Numbered from the stretch's first letter, positions 43,942-55,258 are shown. The stretch: 64,000 bases of DNA from Blastocladiella emersonii ATCC 22665 (GCA_025594325.1 JANHCV010000001.1:3596001-3660000); one strand, 5' to 3'. Numbers and translations: made by a program. The notes: generated by a model from the letters alone, not told the origin.

Positions 43942-44911
43942 ATGTCCGTGCCCGATCTCATCTGCGAGCTTGCGCCGTCTTGGGAGTCGGCCTTGAGCGG
44001 GAGGAGCCGAAGCAACCAAGTACTGATGCTCGCGCGCGTCACTTTTCGTGTCTGTAAAACGCAGGGCGCGTACTAAGCAGACTGCCAAGTACGTTGATGT
44101 CCAAACACGATCACTCTTGAGCGATCCCTGACACTTTGTCCCTCCCTCGCAGGAAATCCACGGGCGGGAAGCAGTCCCGAGTCATGGAGGCCCGCAAGTC
44201 GCTGCGAAGCTCGGGCCTGGTCACGAGCGAACCGCGCTTGGCTGGGCAGCTCGCTGCTCGCAAGGGTCCCATCATCACTGGGTACGCGACTTGATCCTGC
44301 TCGCGTGTGCACGTAATCTCGAAGCTCACGCTCGAACCACACTAGGGCCGCGCACTTCAAGGCTAAGCACGCCAACAAGTCCGTGAAGCGGATCGTGCCG
44401 CGGGCTAACCCGGGCCAGAAGGTGCGGCTGCCCCGAGTTATGACCGATTCCGACTCCATCTCACCTTCTCGCGATCTGTAGGCCCTGATCCAGATCCGCG
44501 ACCTCCAGCGTTCGACGAACCTGCTGATCCCGCGACGGCCGTTCCAGTCCCTGATCCGTACGTCCTACCAGCTGTTTGCCGAGCGTCCGCTCGATCTCAC
44601 ACTCGCCCTCCCGCCACGAACAGGTGAAACAATGCAGGAAGCCCTCCATGCGCTTCGCGGCACGGGCGTGGATTTTCGCATCCAGGCCACCGCGCTCGAG
44701 GCGCTGCAGGAGGCGTCCGAGGCGTTCCTGACGTCGCTATTCGAGGACGGTACGCACGCTGATCCGACTCTTGAGCATCTCTCGGAACTACAACTCACGC
44801 TTCTCGTCTGTAGCCAACCACTGCGCGATCCACGCCAAGCGCGTCACCGTGTTCCCCAAGGACATGCAGCTTGCGCGCCGCCTCGCTGGTCCCGTCCCTG
44901 GCGCTTTGTGA
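43942..44911 (+). CDS. CENPA: CENP-A-like histone H3 variant
   Basis: Seven short exons (43942-43943, 44065-44088, 44153-44281, 44346-44421, 44482-44557, 44624-44749, 44814-44911) splice in frame to 176 residues. The start codon itself is split (AT|G). The tail begins [14 protein letters not shown], almost canonical H3, but is extended, with ARKS and AARKG motifs. The histone fold aligns with H3: [17 protein letters not shown] (alpha-N/alpha-1), [19 protein letters not shown] (alpha-2), and [17 protein letters not shown] (alpha-3). Loop 1 reads RGTGVDF, as in CENP-A (RGVDF), and is about seven residues longer than in H3. The end LAGPVPGAL differs from RIRGERA. These traits point to the centromeric nucleosome histone; a divergent H3 with another role remains possible. 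Confidence 0.85.
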
Positions 44912-46490
44912 GCGACTCCGCCCACACCTCGTCCCTCCCTCCCTCCATGTACCACGATCGATCTCCTTCTCTGCTCCACACACGCGCACAACGTATACAC
45001 GCTTGCTGGCGCAGCGCCCAAGGCTCAAATTTGTCACTCGCGCAATACAGCAATGAACCCGTCTCATGCCCTGTGTTCGCTCAGCCTTGATTGTCGATCT
45101 AGTTCACGGAGCGTTTATCCCGCAGCGACGGATGGACGGAACAGCTATAGCTTCACCCGCGCGGGAGTCGCATGTATCGCCTACGCCAAGCGGAGTGACG
45201 CGGCTCTCGCCCGTTCGACGATGTCGACAACTGTACGACGCCGCTACGACCGATACCACGAGTACACCGCTCGCTCGAGCGCGCTTCCGAACCCGTCATC
45301 CTGTCCGTCCCGACCACGGCGACGGCCACAGCTGCGATGCCCGCGATCCCCGCTGTACTTCAACCCGGATCACGACTCGCCGTACTTCTCCAACCCGAGC
45401 GACCAATTGTGCGTGTTGCGAAACGGACGCTCTACGTCGGCCCCGAGCGAGCCGAGCTCGTGGTCCCCGGGGCCGCGCTGACAACCAACTCGCGAATGCT
45501 CGCGCACTGATTCAGCGCCGCGGCCAAGGGCGGCTTTCGCGAAGCCCATGCCCTCCATCTCGCCGCCCGTCTTTGCCGCGCTCGTCGAGCAGCTGCTTCT
45601 CCTGGGTGCTCGACGAGCGCGGCGTGGTCACCGCAGCCCAAGCACGTCCTCTGACTCGCCGTCGCGCGCTTGTACCTCGACCTGCCGCGCGCCGTCGACG
45701 CGTGCTTCGATCTCTCGACACCGCACATTCTCGACATTGAAGAGTTTGGCAAGTTGCCAGCCGCCCTGATCCGCGCGCTCATACGCCGCACCGACCTCGT
45801 CGGACTCGTCCACGTCGATGCGCTGATTCGCAGCGACCCGGACCTGCACGCTCGGCATGGCTCGAGCAACTCGCCCGGATCCCCGACTACGACCTGTTAC
45901 TCTTTACGACGGCCGTTGACTGCAGCGTGGACGCGGCCGATGGATCCGCAGCGGCTGCAGCGGTGATACCCCCCTTTGATCTCCTTGCTTCGCCGCCGCG
46001 TTATCGCACACACGCCGCTCCCGCCACGCGTGACCGCAACATTGAAGCCGTCCATCTGCCTAAAATCGTCACCGACGACGACCTGCGGTGGATCGCGCGG
46101 CGTGCGCAAGCGCGTGGTGGGCGAAGAGCGGCGCGCACGAGCCGCACTTGCGACTGACGAAGTCTGTGTGACTAACTCCTCTCGTCACGCCGTTTCTTTC
46201 ACCAAGGAAGGTGGTAAACTCGTGCGCAACCAATCCGACAACTGCCGAGCCGGCCGACGAGTCAGTGACGATCGATACGAAACCTGACTTCGCGTCTGTT
46301 TCATGTGGCGCAACACGGTCACGTGGATCAGAGACGCGTCCTATCACCCTGAAGGTCGAAGCAAGTGCATCGGGCTTTCCACGCAAACTCTCATGTTTGT
46401 TCTCGGAACGGAATGATTATCACGAAAGGATTGCTGATGCAGATCAAGGAGCTCAAGTCATTGGGGCTCAGCCGCGCGAGTGATCGCACG
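44912..46490 (+). other. Lower-GC stretch with coding-like fragments in changing frames
   Basis: From the histone stop to about 46.5 kb the plus strand shows protein-like segments that switch frame every 60-250 bases. Examples are 45205-45480 (Val/Ala/Pro-rich, ends in TGA), 45670-45850 (LYLDLPRAVDACFDL, then GKLPAALIRALIRRTDL), 45880-46110 (IPDYDLLLFTTAVD, later HLPKIVTDDDLRWIARR) and 46211-46480 (ADESVTIDTKPDF). At 45850-45860 the frame shifts by one base without an evident intron, and a TGA at about 45508 interrupts another otherwise coding stretch. Either several compact introns were missed or this is a decayed gene. The order loosely recalls BTB-BACK proteins but no identification is made. 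Confidence 0.3.
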
Positions 46491-46499
46491 CCTGATCCT

Positions 46500-47515
46500 G
46501 CTGCGGCGGGGGCACTTAAACCGCTCATTAGTGCGAGGGCGAAGAAAGGCTTCAATGAGTGCAGCGGGGTTCGCTCCTCGTGGCCAAGTCCCGGCGTGCA
46601 GAGCGAGAAGCGCATCGTTCGCCGCGAACGCTGCGCGCTCTCGCAACTCTGCGGGTCCACAACTCGCTTTCCTGATTACCGGCCAACATGCTTGATAACG
46701 CGAAAGGGCATCCCTCCGTACGTGCCTCACTCGCGCTACTTGCCGTGTGCCACCGCTCCGTCCTCGCAGGGTTTCCTGTCCCTGCGCATTCAGATTCCTC
46801 TCGAACTCTTGTCACGGACTTCACGCTGATTAACACGGACTCGTAAACAGAAGTGTGAGTGCAGCACTTCTCGCGAAAGTGACGGGGAAGCCATCGTCCC
46901 CCTCATCTCAAGCAGAACCCTCCCATCCTCGCATCTTGTATCGGAGCGCCGCGGTACGCCCGAGCCGAAACTCTTGTCTGTTTTAGCGCAAAAAGTTGAC
47001 CTCTTGTTTGTCAAAGGGGCTTTTGCGCTACTCGCTCACCATGCCATGGTCAACCTCAGCTGGTTTGTGTCATCCTCGTGCGCGATGCCGTTAGCGTCAG
47101 TCAAGATGGTCTACCGCGGCGCCTCGCTCCCCTGGCTCGTGATCGAGCTGACAGCAACGCGACACCTACGCATCGCCTCCTACTCGAACGAAGATTCTGA
47201 TTCCCATCACCGCATTGAGCCGTGTCCGCCACAGTTGGAGATGGCTCGCATTTTGACGGGCGTGGCGGTCCTCGTTGTCCTCATCGTCACTTGGGCTGCT
47301 TTCTGGATCCAGACGGCCTCGGTGGTCATGGCACTGTTCGGCGGTGGCGGAATACTTGCTGCTGTCTTGCTCTACAGGGCTGATGTTGCGGTGAGGCGCT
47401 ACCTTTTGAGTGCTCCACGGGATGATGAAGTACGCGTTTCTCCGTGCTCGCCGCGCACGATCAACTCACTCTCTCACAGGCACCTGCTGTGTAGATGGGC
47501 GGGCAACACGGGCCA
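46500..47515 (+). CDS. Probable multi-exon membrane protein gene (model unresolved)
   Basis: The 3' end is the best supported part: an open frame runs through 46974-47430 and ends in an intron starting GTACGC at 47431, with acceptor CACAG before GCACCTGCTGTGTAG. It encodes two adjacent membrane helices (RILTGVAVLVVLIVTWAAFW and ASVVMALFGGGGILAAVLLY) followed by RADVAVRRYLLSAP. Upstream, coding-like exons are likely; an intron with GTACGTGCC donor near 46719 and CTCGCAG acceptor near 46770 is plausible. The first exon and start codon could not be fixed. No family was recognised. Composition is less GC-rich than neighbouring housekeeping genes. Confidence 0.35.
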
Positions 47516-47684
47516 GTAGTCGCGACAGGACCTTGTGGACGGAACAGGATATATAGAAAATAGTAGCAGGGAGACAAAGAGGTTAGGGAGGGAGAGGGGG
47601 ACGTGCGACGGGCGCGCGCGTGGCCGCGGTCGCGGTGCGTCGCGAGCGACCATGGTCAGCCACTCGCGGCCACACACACCCGAC

Positions 47685-49561
47685 TTACATGGGCTTCTGC
47701 ATCTTCTGCTGGAGCTCCTGGTAGTAGGCGAGCGACTTGCGGATCTGCGGGATCACGTCGCCCTCGAGCTGGGGCAGGACGCGGGCGAGGTGCTCGAACA
47801 GCGGGATCATGACGAACTGGATGAAGCCGACCTGGGCGCCGGGCTTGGTCACCTTGTCGCGGTCCATGAAGGGCGCGACGGGGAGGCCCTCGGCCTTCTC
47901 GCGGTCCGACTGCGCAAAGTACTCCTCGAGCAGGCAGTCGAGCCACGGCTCGGCCACGTCGGCGGGGCGCGCCTCGTTGCTGATGTCGGCGCACTTGACC
48001 ATCATGACGAGCAGCTGCATGCGGTGCTCCGGGTCCGTGAACGAGAAGTTGTCGGCCACCACCTTGAACTTGGCCATGATGTCGCCGTGCTTGGTCAGGT
48101 CCGTCGACAGCACACACCGCACAATGCCCTTGCGCGCCGCGTCGTACTCCTTGTCCGTCAGGTTCTTAAAGATGTTGCAGTCCTTGTTCCGGATGATCGT
48201 GAACCCGACCGCGCAGTGGTGGTTCTCGAGCGGCGACTGGTCGTTGTACACGGTCGCCAGCTCCGTGCGCGCGTTCACCTGGTACGCGTTGTTGAACCCG
48301 GGATGGTCAATGTCGTGGATGATGCTACGTGTTCGGGCGCGGTTGTGACGGGTCAGTGTGGTGTCGAGTCGCGGCGAGCGCGTCGATCAGTCGATGGCCG
48401 TGGCCAGCGTCCGTGCCCGTGCGCGCGGGAGTCGAGAGCGAGCATACCAGGCAACGAGGCCGATCAGGAGATCGATGGGCTCGACCTTGTCCATGATCTT
48501 GGTCACGTTCACGATGCCGTAGAACTAGAGCGACGAGCAGGAGAGCGAGGGTCAGCGTCGTCATCGAACCCAGTCCACACGGCCGCGCAGAAAAACGTAC
48601 CATCTGCGTGACGCAGAAGCAGTGGCGGAAGTTGTGGAACGGGTTGTTGTTGTAGTTGTCCTTGACCGTGTGCAGGAACCGCTTGAGCAGCGGCAGCTCG
48701 ATCTTGAACCGCTCAATGAGGCCGAGCTCGCTGAACATGTGCTCGATGAGGGCCACCATCTCGTTCTCCTCCCACTGCCAGTTGTTGAACGACGGCTGCT
48801 TGAGGTACGCCACCGTCTCGTCCGTGAACACGTACTTGGGCTGGTGCGTGAAGATGGGGTCGATCTTGGAGATGCGCTTGATCGTCTTGGACGTGACCTT
48901 GGTGGCGGGGAACTGCGACATGGTTAGGTTCTTCTCGGCCACCTAGACTCCACGACGACAACGATGGTCAGTGCTGTGGCTTCGGATCGCGGTCACAACA
49001 GCAGGAGCGTACCTCGACGCGCTTCTGGAACGAGACCAGCTGCTCGCGGAACGCCGAAATGTCGCGCAGCGGCTCGAGCTGCTTGGCAATGTCGTTGAGC
49101 TTGAGCTCGAGCGGCGCGAGCTTGCTCGCGATCTGCGCGTTCGTGTCCTTGGGCGAGGCTACTCGCGACGACGACAACGCTCGAGTCAGCATCCAGGCGG
49201 TGCAGCAGTGGCTATGGCCGGCGGCCACGGCGATCCACGCGTACCCGTCGCGCGCTTGACGCTAAGCACGTAGGGGTCCTTTTCCGTGTTGCCGGGGAGC
49301 AGCGGGCTCGGCGGGACCACGGTGCCGTCGGGCTTGGTCAGCTTGAAGACGACATCCTTGTCGTCGAGTGACAGCGACGCGAGGCTACACGCGAGCGGAG
49401 CGTGGTGAGCGGCATGGCCATCACCTCACCCCCACCGCGTACGGCGCGTACCTGTAGAGGATGGCGCGGACATCGTCGTTGGACGAGCCCGGGTACAGCT
49501 CAAAGGCCTCGGTCTTGTCGTCGAGCTTGACGTGGATGCGCGTGGGGCTCACTTTGGCCAT
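47685..49561 (-). CDS. PDE9-type cyclic-nucleotide phosphodiesterase
   Basis: Six exons (49561-49452, 49384-49245, 49158-49013, 48942-48601, 48524-48448, 48324-47685) splice in frame to 484 residues, close to human PDE9A. The N-terminal ~80 residues (RIHVKLDDKTEAFELYPGSS, then LLPGNTEKDPYV) match the PDE9A N-terminal domain, and a coiled segment follows. The catalytic domain has NPFHNFRHCFCVTQM (His235, His239), HDIDHPGFNN (275-279), ARTELATVYNDQSPLENHHC, and ADISNEARPADVAEPWLDCL followed by LLEEYFAQSDREKAEGLPVA. The last two blocks are nearly identical to PDE9A. The nucleotide-binding Gln is present (AQVGFIQF). PDE9 hydrolyses cGMP with high affinity; that preference here is inferred. Confidence 0.93.
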
Positions 49562-51181
49562 GTTGAGGGGTCGGGGGTCGGGTTGGATCACGGTCGCAGC
49601 GAGCGGGGGGAGTCGGCAGGCAGTGGGATCCGGGCGAGCGGGATAATGCAAGGATGCAGCTGCAATGGATCTGGAGCAGCGGTGGTGGTCACGGGCACGC
49701 GAGTGTCATACACGATCAAGCGAGAGAGCGAGGACGGCGTGAGCAAGGAAGGTCCGGGCGGCAACGTCGTCGAGTCCATCGCGAATGATCCATGGCGCGG
49801 GCAGCGAGCGGCGAGGGATCGAGGGTACCGACCGTGACAGTGAAGGGAGAGTCGCAGCACGTCGACGTCGTCGCGATCGAGAGAGCCTGGGTCGAGTGCG
49901 AAGAGGCGGCCCGAGTGTCAGAGGCAGGGTTCAGGGACGGCGAGCGGGGGAACGGGTGGCAGCAGCGGGTGCAGGGAGTCAAGTGTGCAGGGCGGGGAGG
50001 GCGAGCGTGTGCGTCGAGTCGGGGACGAAGAGCAGCAGCAGGGCAAGTGAGGCACGATCCAGGAGGAGGCGGTCGACACGCGGCTGGCCGGGGGGCACGG
50101 ACGCGATGCTTTGCTGAACGGGGCAGTCGGGTCAGGCCAGCACTCGCTGCTGCTGCTGTGGCGCGCGGTGCGGGCGAAAACGAGGGCACAAGGGGGGAGG
50201 GGATTTAGCACATACGAAGAGTTTTTCGTGCGGCGCGTCGGGCTCGCGAAATCAGAGGGAGCGAATGGAATCGAGGCGGGGCAGGGCGGACAACGAGTAG
50301 TGGGTGAGCACGAGCGGGCGGGGCGGGGCGGCGGGAGAGGTCACTGGGCGGCCGACTGGCGTGCTTGGCGGCGGGCAGCAGCGAGTCGGAGACGATTTTT
50401 GTTCCGCGCGTGGGCCGGTGCGGTCGGTGGCAGGGAGGAGCGGGCTGCGGGCAGCCCGATTGCGGGCGGCGGCGTGGGTTGAGATGGGGGGAGAGACGCG
50501 CCGCGGGCGGGAGACACGTCGAAACACGGTCACGCGTCGCGGCCGCCTTGACGCGTCGGGCAGCCCGCAAACGTGATTTACGCGTGCGCGTCTCCCGCCG
50601 CCGCGAGACACTTGCGTGCGTGTGCGAGACGCGCGCGCGCGGCCATCGTGATCGAAGATCCCCTCCCTCCCTCGCTCACGGACGGGCGGCCGACGCGACC
50701 AACGATGGCAATCGTGCGCACCGCGCCCGGCTCCCTGATCCGATGCACACCTTGGACCCGATTCGATGGTGCCGGCCTCGGCGGTCCCCAAAATCTCGAT
50801 CGATGCATGGCGCGGATCCCACACCAGGGTGGCCATCGTCTCCCTCGCCGTGAATGAGCACAACGGGCGACCATACTGGCAGGGTTTGGGGAAGCACGGC
50901 TCGGTGCGCGACAAGGTGCGCGACCCCGCCAAGTTTCGGTGCAACTGACGGGTATCCGGGCCTGAGCGAGATGCCGCGCGAGGAGATCCAGCATTGCAAC
51001 AGATTGAACGTTTACTCGAGAAAGGGAAGAGGGTAGTAGTAGGTGGGGCAAAGGAAGAGGGGGGGGGGAAGTTACGAGGATCACGGCGGTGGTCGAGCAC
51101 GCGGACGGGTGCAGAGTCGATCGGCGAAGCTGTACGCCGCCGCCACATGACACAACGCGACCGCCGCCCGGACGAGGCCAC
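49562..51181. other. 1.6 kb intergenic region upstream of the PDE9-like gene
   Basis: A large gap for this compact genome, lying between the PDE9-like start and the NDUFA9 stop (both minus strand). On the plus strand it is rich in G and A with a G run near 51060. Open frames in all directions are Arg/Ser/Ala-rich and look compositional. It may be a long regulatory region or 5' leader of the phosphodiesterase gene. Confidence 0.4.
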
Positions 51182-52865
51182 TTAGTGCTTCTCCGTCGGG
51201 AGACGGCCCGGGAGATGGTACGAGTCGTGGCGGCGGTAGCGGCGGACGTACTCGATGGCGGCGTACTCGAGGATGGCGGGCTTGGCGACGCCGGCGTCGG
51301 CGAGGGTCAGGGCGCCCTGCTGCTGCGGGTGCTCGTCAATGTGCAGGCGGGTGACGACGTCGGGCGAGATCTTCGGGTAGGGCGAGATGGCGTCGACGAA
51401 CTTGGAGTACTGGGTGAAGGCCCACTTGGGCGGGTACACCTTGGAGATGGGGTTGCGCGTCAGCTCGACAAACAGGTCGACGAGCTCGTCGTAGCTGTAG
51501 GCCTTGGGGCCGTACAGGTCGTAGTTCTTGCCCGCGGCGGTGCTGTCAAAGGCAATGTGGGCGAGCGCCGAGCCGACGTCGCCGACGTACACGGGGCGGC
51601 GGATCGTCTTGCCCTCGTTGGGGACGGGCAGGGCGGGGAAGTTGGCGAGCCAGCCGATCTGGTGCAGGAAGCGGTCCTCGTGGCCGAAGAGCGTGGCCGA
51701 GCGCACAATGGTGGCGGAGGCAAACTCCTCGCGGACGGCGGCCTCGGACTGGGCCTTGGTGCGCAGGTACGCCGAGGGCGAGTCGGCGTTGGCGCTCAGG
51801 TGCGACATGTGCACGAGCGCGGGGACGCCCTCCTCGCGGCACACGTGGGCAATGTTGCGGGCCGAGTCGACGTTGGCGTTGGCGAACGAGTAGTTCTTGG
51901 TCTCGTAGTCGCGGCCAATCAGGTTGAACACCACGTCCGAGTTGCGCACGCACTCGGCGAGCTGCTTCTGGTTGTAGATGTCAAACTCCTACACGGCGGA
52001 CGAGCGCGTGCGTGTGTGCGTCAGGCGTCGCGTCGCGTCGCGGGAGACTCGCGCGCAAATGGCACGAACCAGCGAGGTGATCTGGCCGAGGTCGCCCATC
52101 ACCTTGAGGTGACGCTTGCTGTCCTCGTACGAGCGCCACGGGGTGACGACAGCCGAGCCGACCTGGCCTGTTGCGGGGATCAATGCACCCGACGGGAGCA
52201 AGGGCGGTATACACGGAATGGCGCGAGTCGGTGAGCTCTCGTCGCATTCCCGTGGACGTGAGGATCCGAGCGCGTACCGAGGCGGTTGACGAGGTAGCGA
52301 CCGAGGAAGCCGGTGCAGCCAAAGACGGTGACGGTCAGGCCCGAGACGGACGAGCGGCCGCCAGCGCCATACTTGATGGTGAGGGCGCCTAAACCAGCGC
52401 GAGTGTGCGAGTGAGCTCAGGTCACAGGGACACGGTGATCGAGGAGCAGGCACACACCCTGCTTGCTCGCGCGCGTCAAGTCCGAGATGTTGCGCTACAC
52501 GGACAAGCGGACGGCGATCGTCGGGCATGGTTATGTCGGGGTCCCCGAAGCGCTACGGCGGAGCGACGATGCGGGTGGAAGGTGGACCTACAGTGAAGAC
52601 CCGAGCTAATTTGGATCGAGCGGGCGATCGCCGAGGTGGTCAGCGAGCGCTCGTCAAGAGAGGGCCAGTGGCGGGTCGGCGGCCTCGCGCGCGACGGCGC
52701 CACCCCATGCATTCGGCGGTGCTCCATTGTCCCAACGCACCAGGATTCATGTTGGCAAAGGCGCAGATGGGAGGCCACCGTGGGGGGCCGTGCCGGCTCG
52801 AGTGGGTCGGCGATGCAAAGGGCCGGCGCCGCGAGGGCCGACCGGAGCGCCGCTCCCAACAGCAT
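51182..52865 (-). CDS. NDUFA9: Mitochondrial complex I 39-40 kDa subunit (NDUFA9)
   Basis: Exons 52494-52458, 52388-52278, 52167-52070 and 51988-51182 give the conserved body: [38 protein letters not shown], then [36 protein letters not shown] and HEDRFL. The TGxxGxxG-like Rossmann motif binds NADPH structurally. The body matches complex I NDUFA9/NUO-40, an atypical short-chain dehydrogenase on the matrix arm. An in-frame first exon (52865-52557, intron GTAGCG...GTGTAG) starts [19 protein letters not shown], a plausible mitochondrial presequence, giving 453 residues. This exon is 103 residues long and poorly conserved, so an undetected intron there is possible. Divergent from PLRG1, with 128 bp between starts. 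Confidence 0.88.
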
Positions 52866-52993
52866 CAGGTGACCGCAGCTGAACGCCGCCGCGCCGTTCG
52901 CCTTCGTCTGCTCGCCGCGCGTCGTTTCCGCACAACCGCCCTATGCATCGCGCTCGACACGAAGCTTGACCCCCTGCAACGGAATCAGCAACC

Positions 52994-54560
52994 ATGGATC
53001 TGCCCCTCCCACCAAGGCCGTCGGTCGAGGCCCTCCTCGCCGCGTCCACGAAGCGCACGCGGACCGCCTTCCCCGAGTTTGCGCCCGGTGTCTCTGTGCT
53101 CGAGGAACCCGCGAGGTACTCATCGCTCTCTGGTTCACCTTTGCAACGCGTCCTCACCGTGTGACCCTCCCGCGTAGTCAGCGCATGAAGCTGTCGAGCA
53201 AATACCAGTCCGAGTACGCGGCGGTGCAGGTCCTGCCATCCGCTGCCGCACCGCAGCCGTCACGTCAGAAGCAGATCCCCGGCGCACCCGCACCACCCGT
53301 CTCGGCAACTTCGGCCGCCGCCCCCAAGGCTGGCCAGCTCGCCCTCACGGCACCGCCATCCGCCGACGGGGCTGCATCTACAAAGGCCTCGTCCAACGCC
53401 CTCGCCGTCATCCCGGCACCGACGACGGCGCAGGGCAAGACGAACCCGAACGCGCTGATCCGGCTGGGCGAGACGCGCACGACGCCTGTGCCGCAGTGGC
53501 ACGCGCCGTGGAAGCTGATGCGGGTGGTGAGCGGGCACACGGGGTGGGTGCGCAGCATCGCCGTGGACGTGTCCAACGAGTGGTTCGTGACGGGCGGCGG
53601 CGACCGCCTCATCAAGCTGTGGGACCTGGCGTCGGGCCGGCTGCGGCTCACGCTCACGGGCCACATCTCGGCGATCCGCGGGCTCGCCGTCTCGGAGCGG
53701 TCGCCCTACCTCTTCTCGGCCGGCGAGGACAAGATGCTCAAGTGCTGGGACCTCGAGACCAACAAGGTCATCCGCCACTACCACGGCCACCTCTCGGGCA
53801 TCTACTCGCTCGCCCTCCACCCGACGCTCGATATCATGGCCTCGGGCGGTCGCGACTCGACCATTCGCGTACGTTTCTCCGTGTTCCCGTCGTCCGCCCC
53901 CCAAAGCTGACCTCACCCCCCCGTTCGTAGCTGTGGGACATTCGCACCAAACACCAGATCCACGTCATGACGGGCCACAACTCGACGGTCAGCAGCATCC
54001 TGATGCAGGGCGCCGAGTACCAGCTAATCACGGGGTCCAACGACGCGACCGTCAAGCTGTGGGACATCCGCATGAACAAGTGCAAGGGCACGCTGACCCA
54101 CCACAAGAAGTCGGTGCGCGCCCTCGCCATGCACCCGACCGAGTCCACGTTCGTGTCGGGCTCCCCCGACAACATCAAGCAGTGGGCGCTGGCCAAGGAG
54201 GACCCGCAGGCCGAGTTCCCCGCGTGCCGCTTCGTGCAGAATTTCTCGGGCCACCAGGGGATCGTCAACTGCCTCGCGGCCAACGACGACGGCGTGCTCT
54301 TCTCGGGCGGCGACAACGGGTCCATGCACTTCTGGGACTGGCGCACCGGGTACAACTTCCAGTCCGATTTCTCCAAGGTGCAGCCCGGGTCGCTCGAGTC
54401 CGAGGCTGGCATCTTCGCCGCCACCTTCGACCGGTCCGGGTCGCGCCTCATCACCTGCGAGGCCGACAAGACCATCAAGGTGTGGCGCAAGGACGAGCGC
54501 GCGACCCCCGAGACCCACCCGCTGCAGTGGAAGCCCGAGCTCAAGCGCACGCGGTACTGA
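52994..54560 (+). CDS. PRP46: Spliceosomal WD40 protein PLRG1/Prp46
   Basis: Three exons (52994-53115, 53178-53868, 53931-54560) encode 480 residues (human PLRG1 is 514). A disordered ~165-residue N-terminus ends in [20 protein letters not shown], the family-specific lead-in. Seven WD repeats follow with GH...WD pairs: [71 protein letters not shown] and so on. The last repeat ends [18 protein letters not shown]1/Prp46 is a core member of the Prp19-associated complex that stabilises the active spliceosome. Intron 2 falls exactly between two WD repeats. Confidence 0.94.
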
Positions 54561-54596
54561 GCGCGCTGGTGTCGTGTGGGTGCAATTGAATGATAT

Positions 54597-55182
54597 TCAC
54601 GGTTTTGATCCCTCCTCCGCTTCCTCAACAGCCCGTCGCGGCCGCCGGAGGTGCAGGTTCCGGCTCACCTCGCCGAGCGGCAGATCGTACAGGTCATACG
54701 CGTGCGAGACCCGCGTCCGCGCAAAGCAGTCAGTGACGCTCGCGGCCTCGCTCGGGTCGGGCGTCCCGCGCAGGATGTGCAGCTGCGTGTACACGAGGAC
54801 GAAGCACACGGTCACGATGCCCCACGACGGGACCGCGATGGCCCACCAGCTACGCGAGCGAGGGTGAGCCAGGGTTCGCCGTTGCGAGCGCTGGGCGTAC
54901 GCACCGGTCAGGGTAGTAGTAGATGCCGACGCGGTGCAGCACGCTGTCGGGCAGCAGTGCCCACGCCAGGTACGCGAGCCACGACAGCAGCGACAGCACG
55001 TAGACCACGAAGCCGTAGTACTCGGCCGACTGCGCCGGCGCGTTGTCGTCCTCGGGACCCGCCGTCAGCGGCCGCCGCGGGCTCGGCGAGCGCGGCGACG
55101 CGGTCGCGCTGCTGCTGCTGCGCGTGGTCTCGATGCGTGGTGGATCGCCGGCGGGCATGTTAGGATGATCATCGCGCTTCAT
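54597..55182 (-). CDS. PIGP: GPI-GlcNAc transferase subunit PIG-P
   Basis: Two exons (55182-54905 and 54849-54597; intron GTGCGT...GCGTAG) encode 176 residues. After a ~50-residue Ser/P-rich leader there are two membrane helices: YYGFVVYVLSLLSWLAYLAW and, across the splice, WWAIAVPSWGIVTVCFVLVY. Between them lies LHRVGIYYYPDR|WWAIAVP, the PIG-P signature, and the tail has PDPSEAASVTDCFA. PIG-P is part of the ER complex that adds GlcNAc to phosphatidylinositol, the first step of GPI-anchor synthesis. It converges with PLRG1 (36 bp between stops) and diverges from the aldo-keto reductase (76 bp between starts). Confidence 0.93.
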
Positions 55183-55258
55183 GATGGTCGGCGATGGCGA
55201 GAGAGCAAGGGTAGGTCGATGGCCGCTCGCTCTCTACTCCTCCGACCGAAGCAGCACC

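Noticed and set aside
44558-44623. A 22-residue insertion in the histone fold if the frame is read through
   Set aside because: The segment has GTACGT donor and ACAG acceptor, and removing it joins SLIR to ETMQEAL, which aligns with H3 alpha-1.
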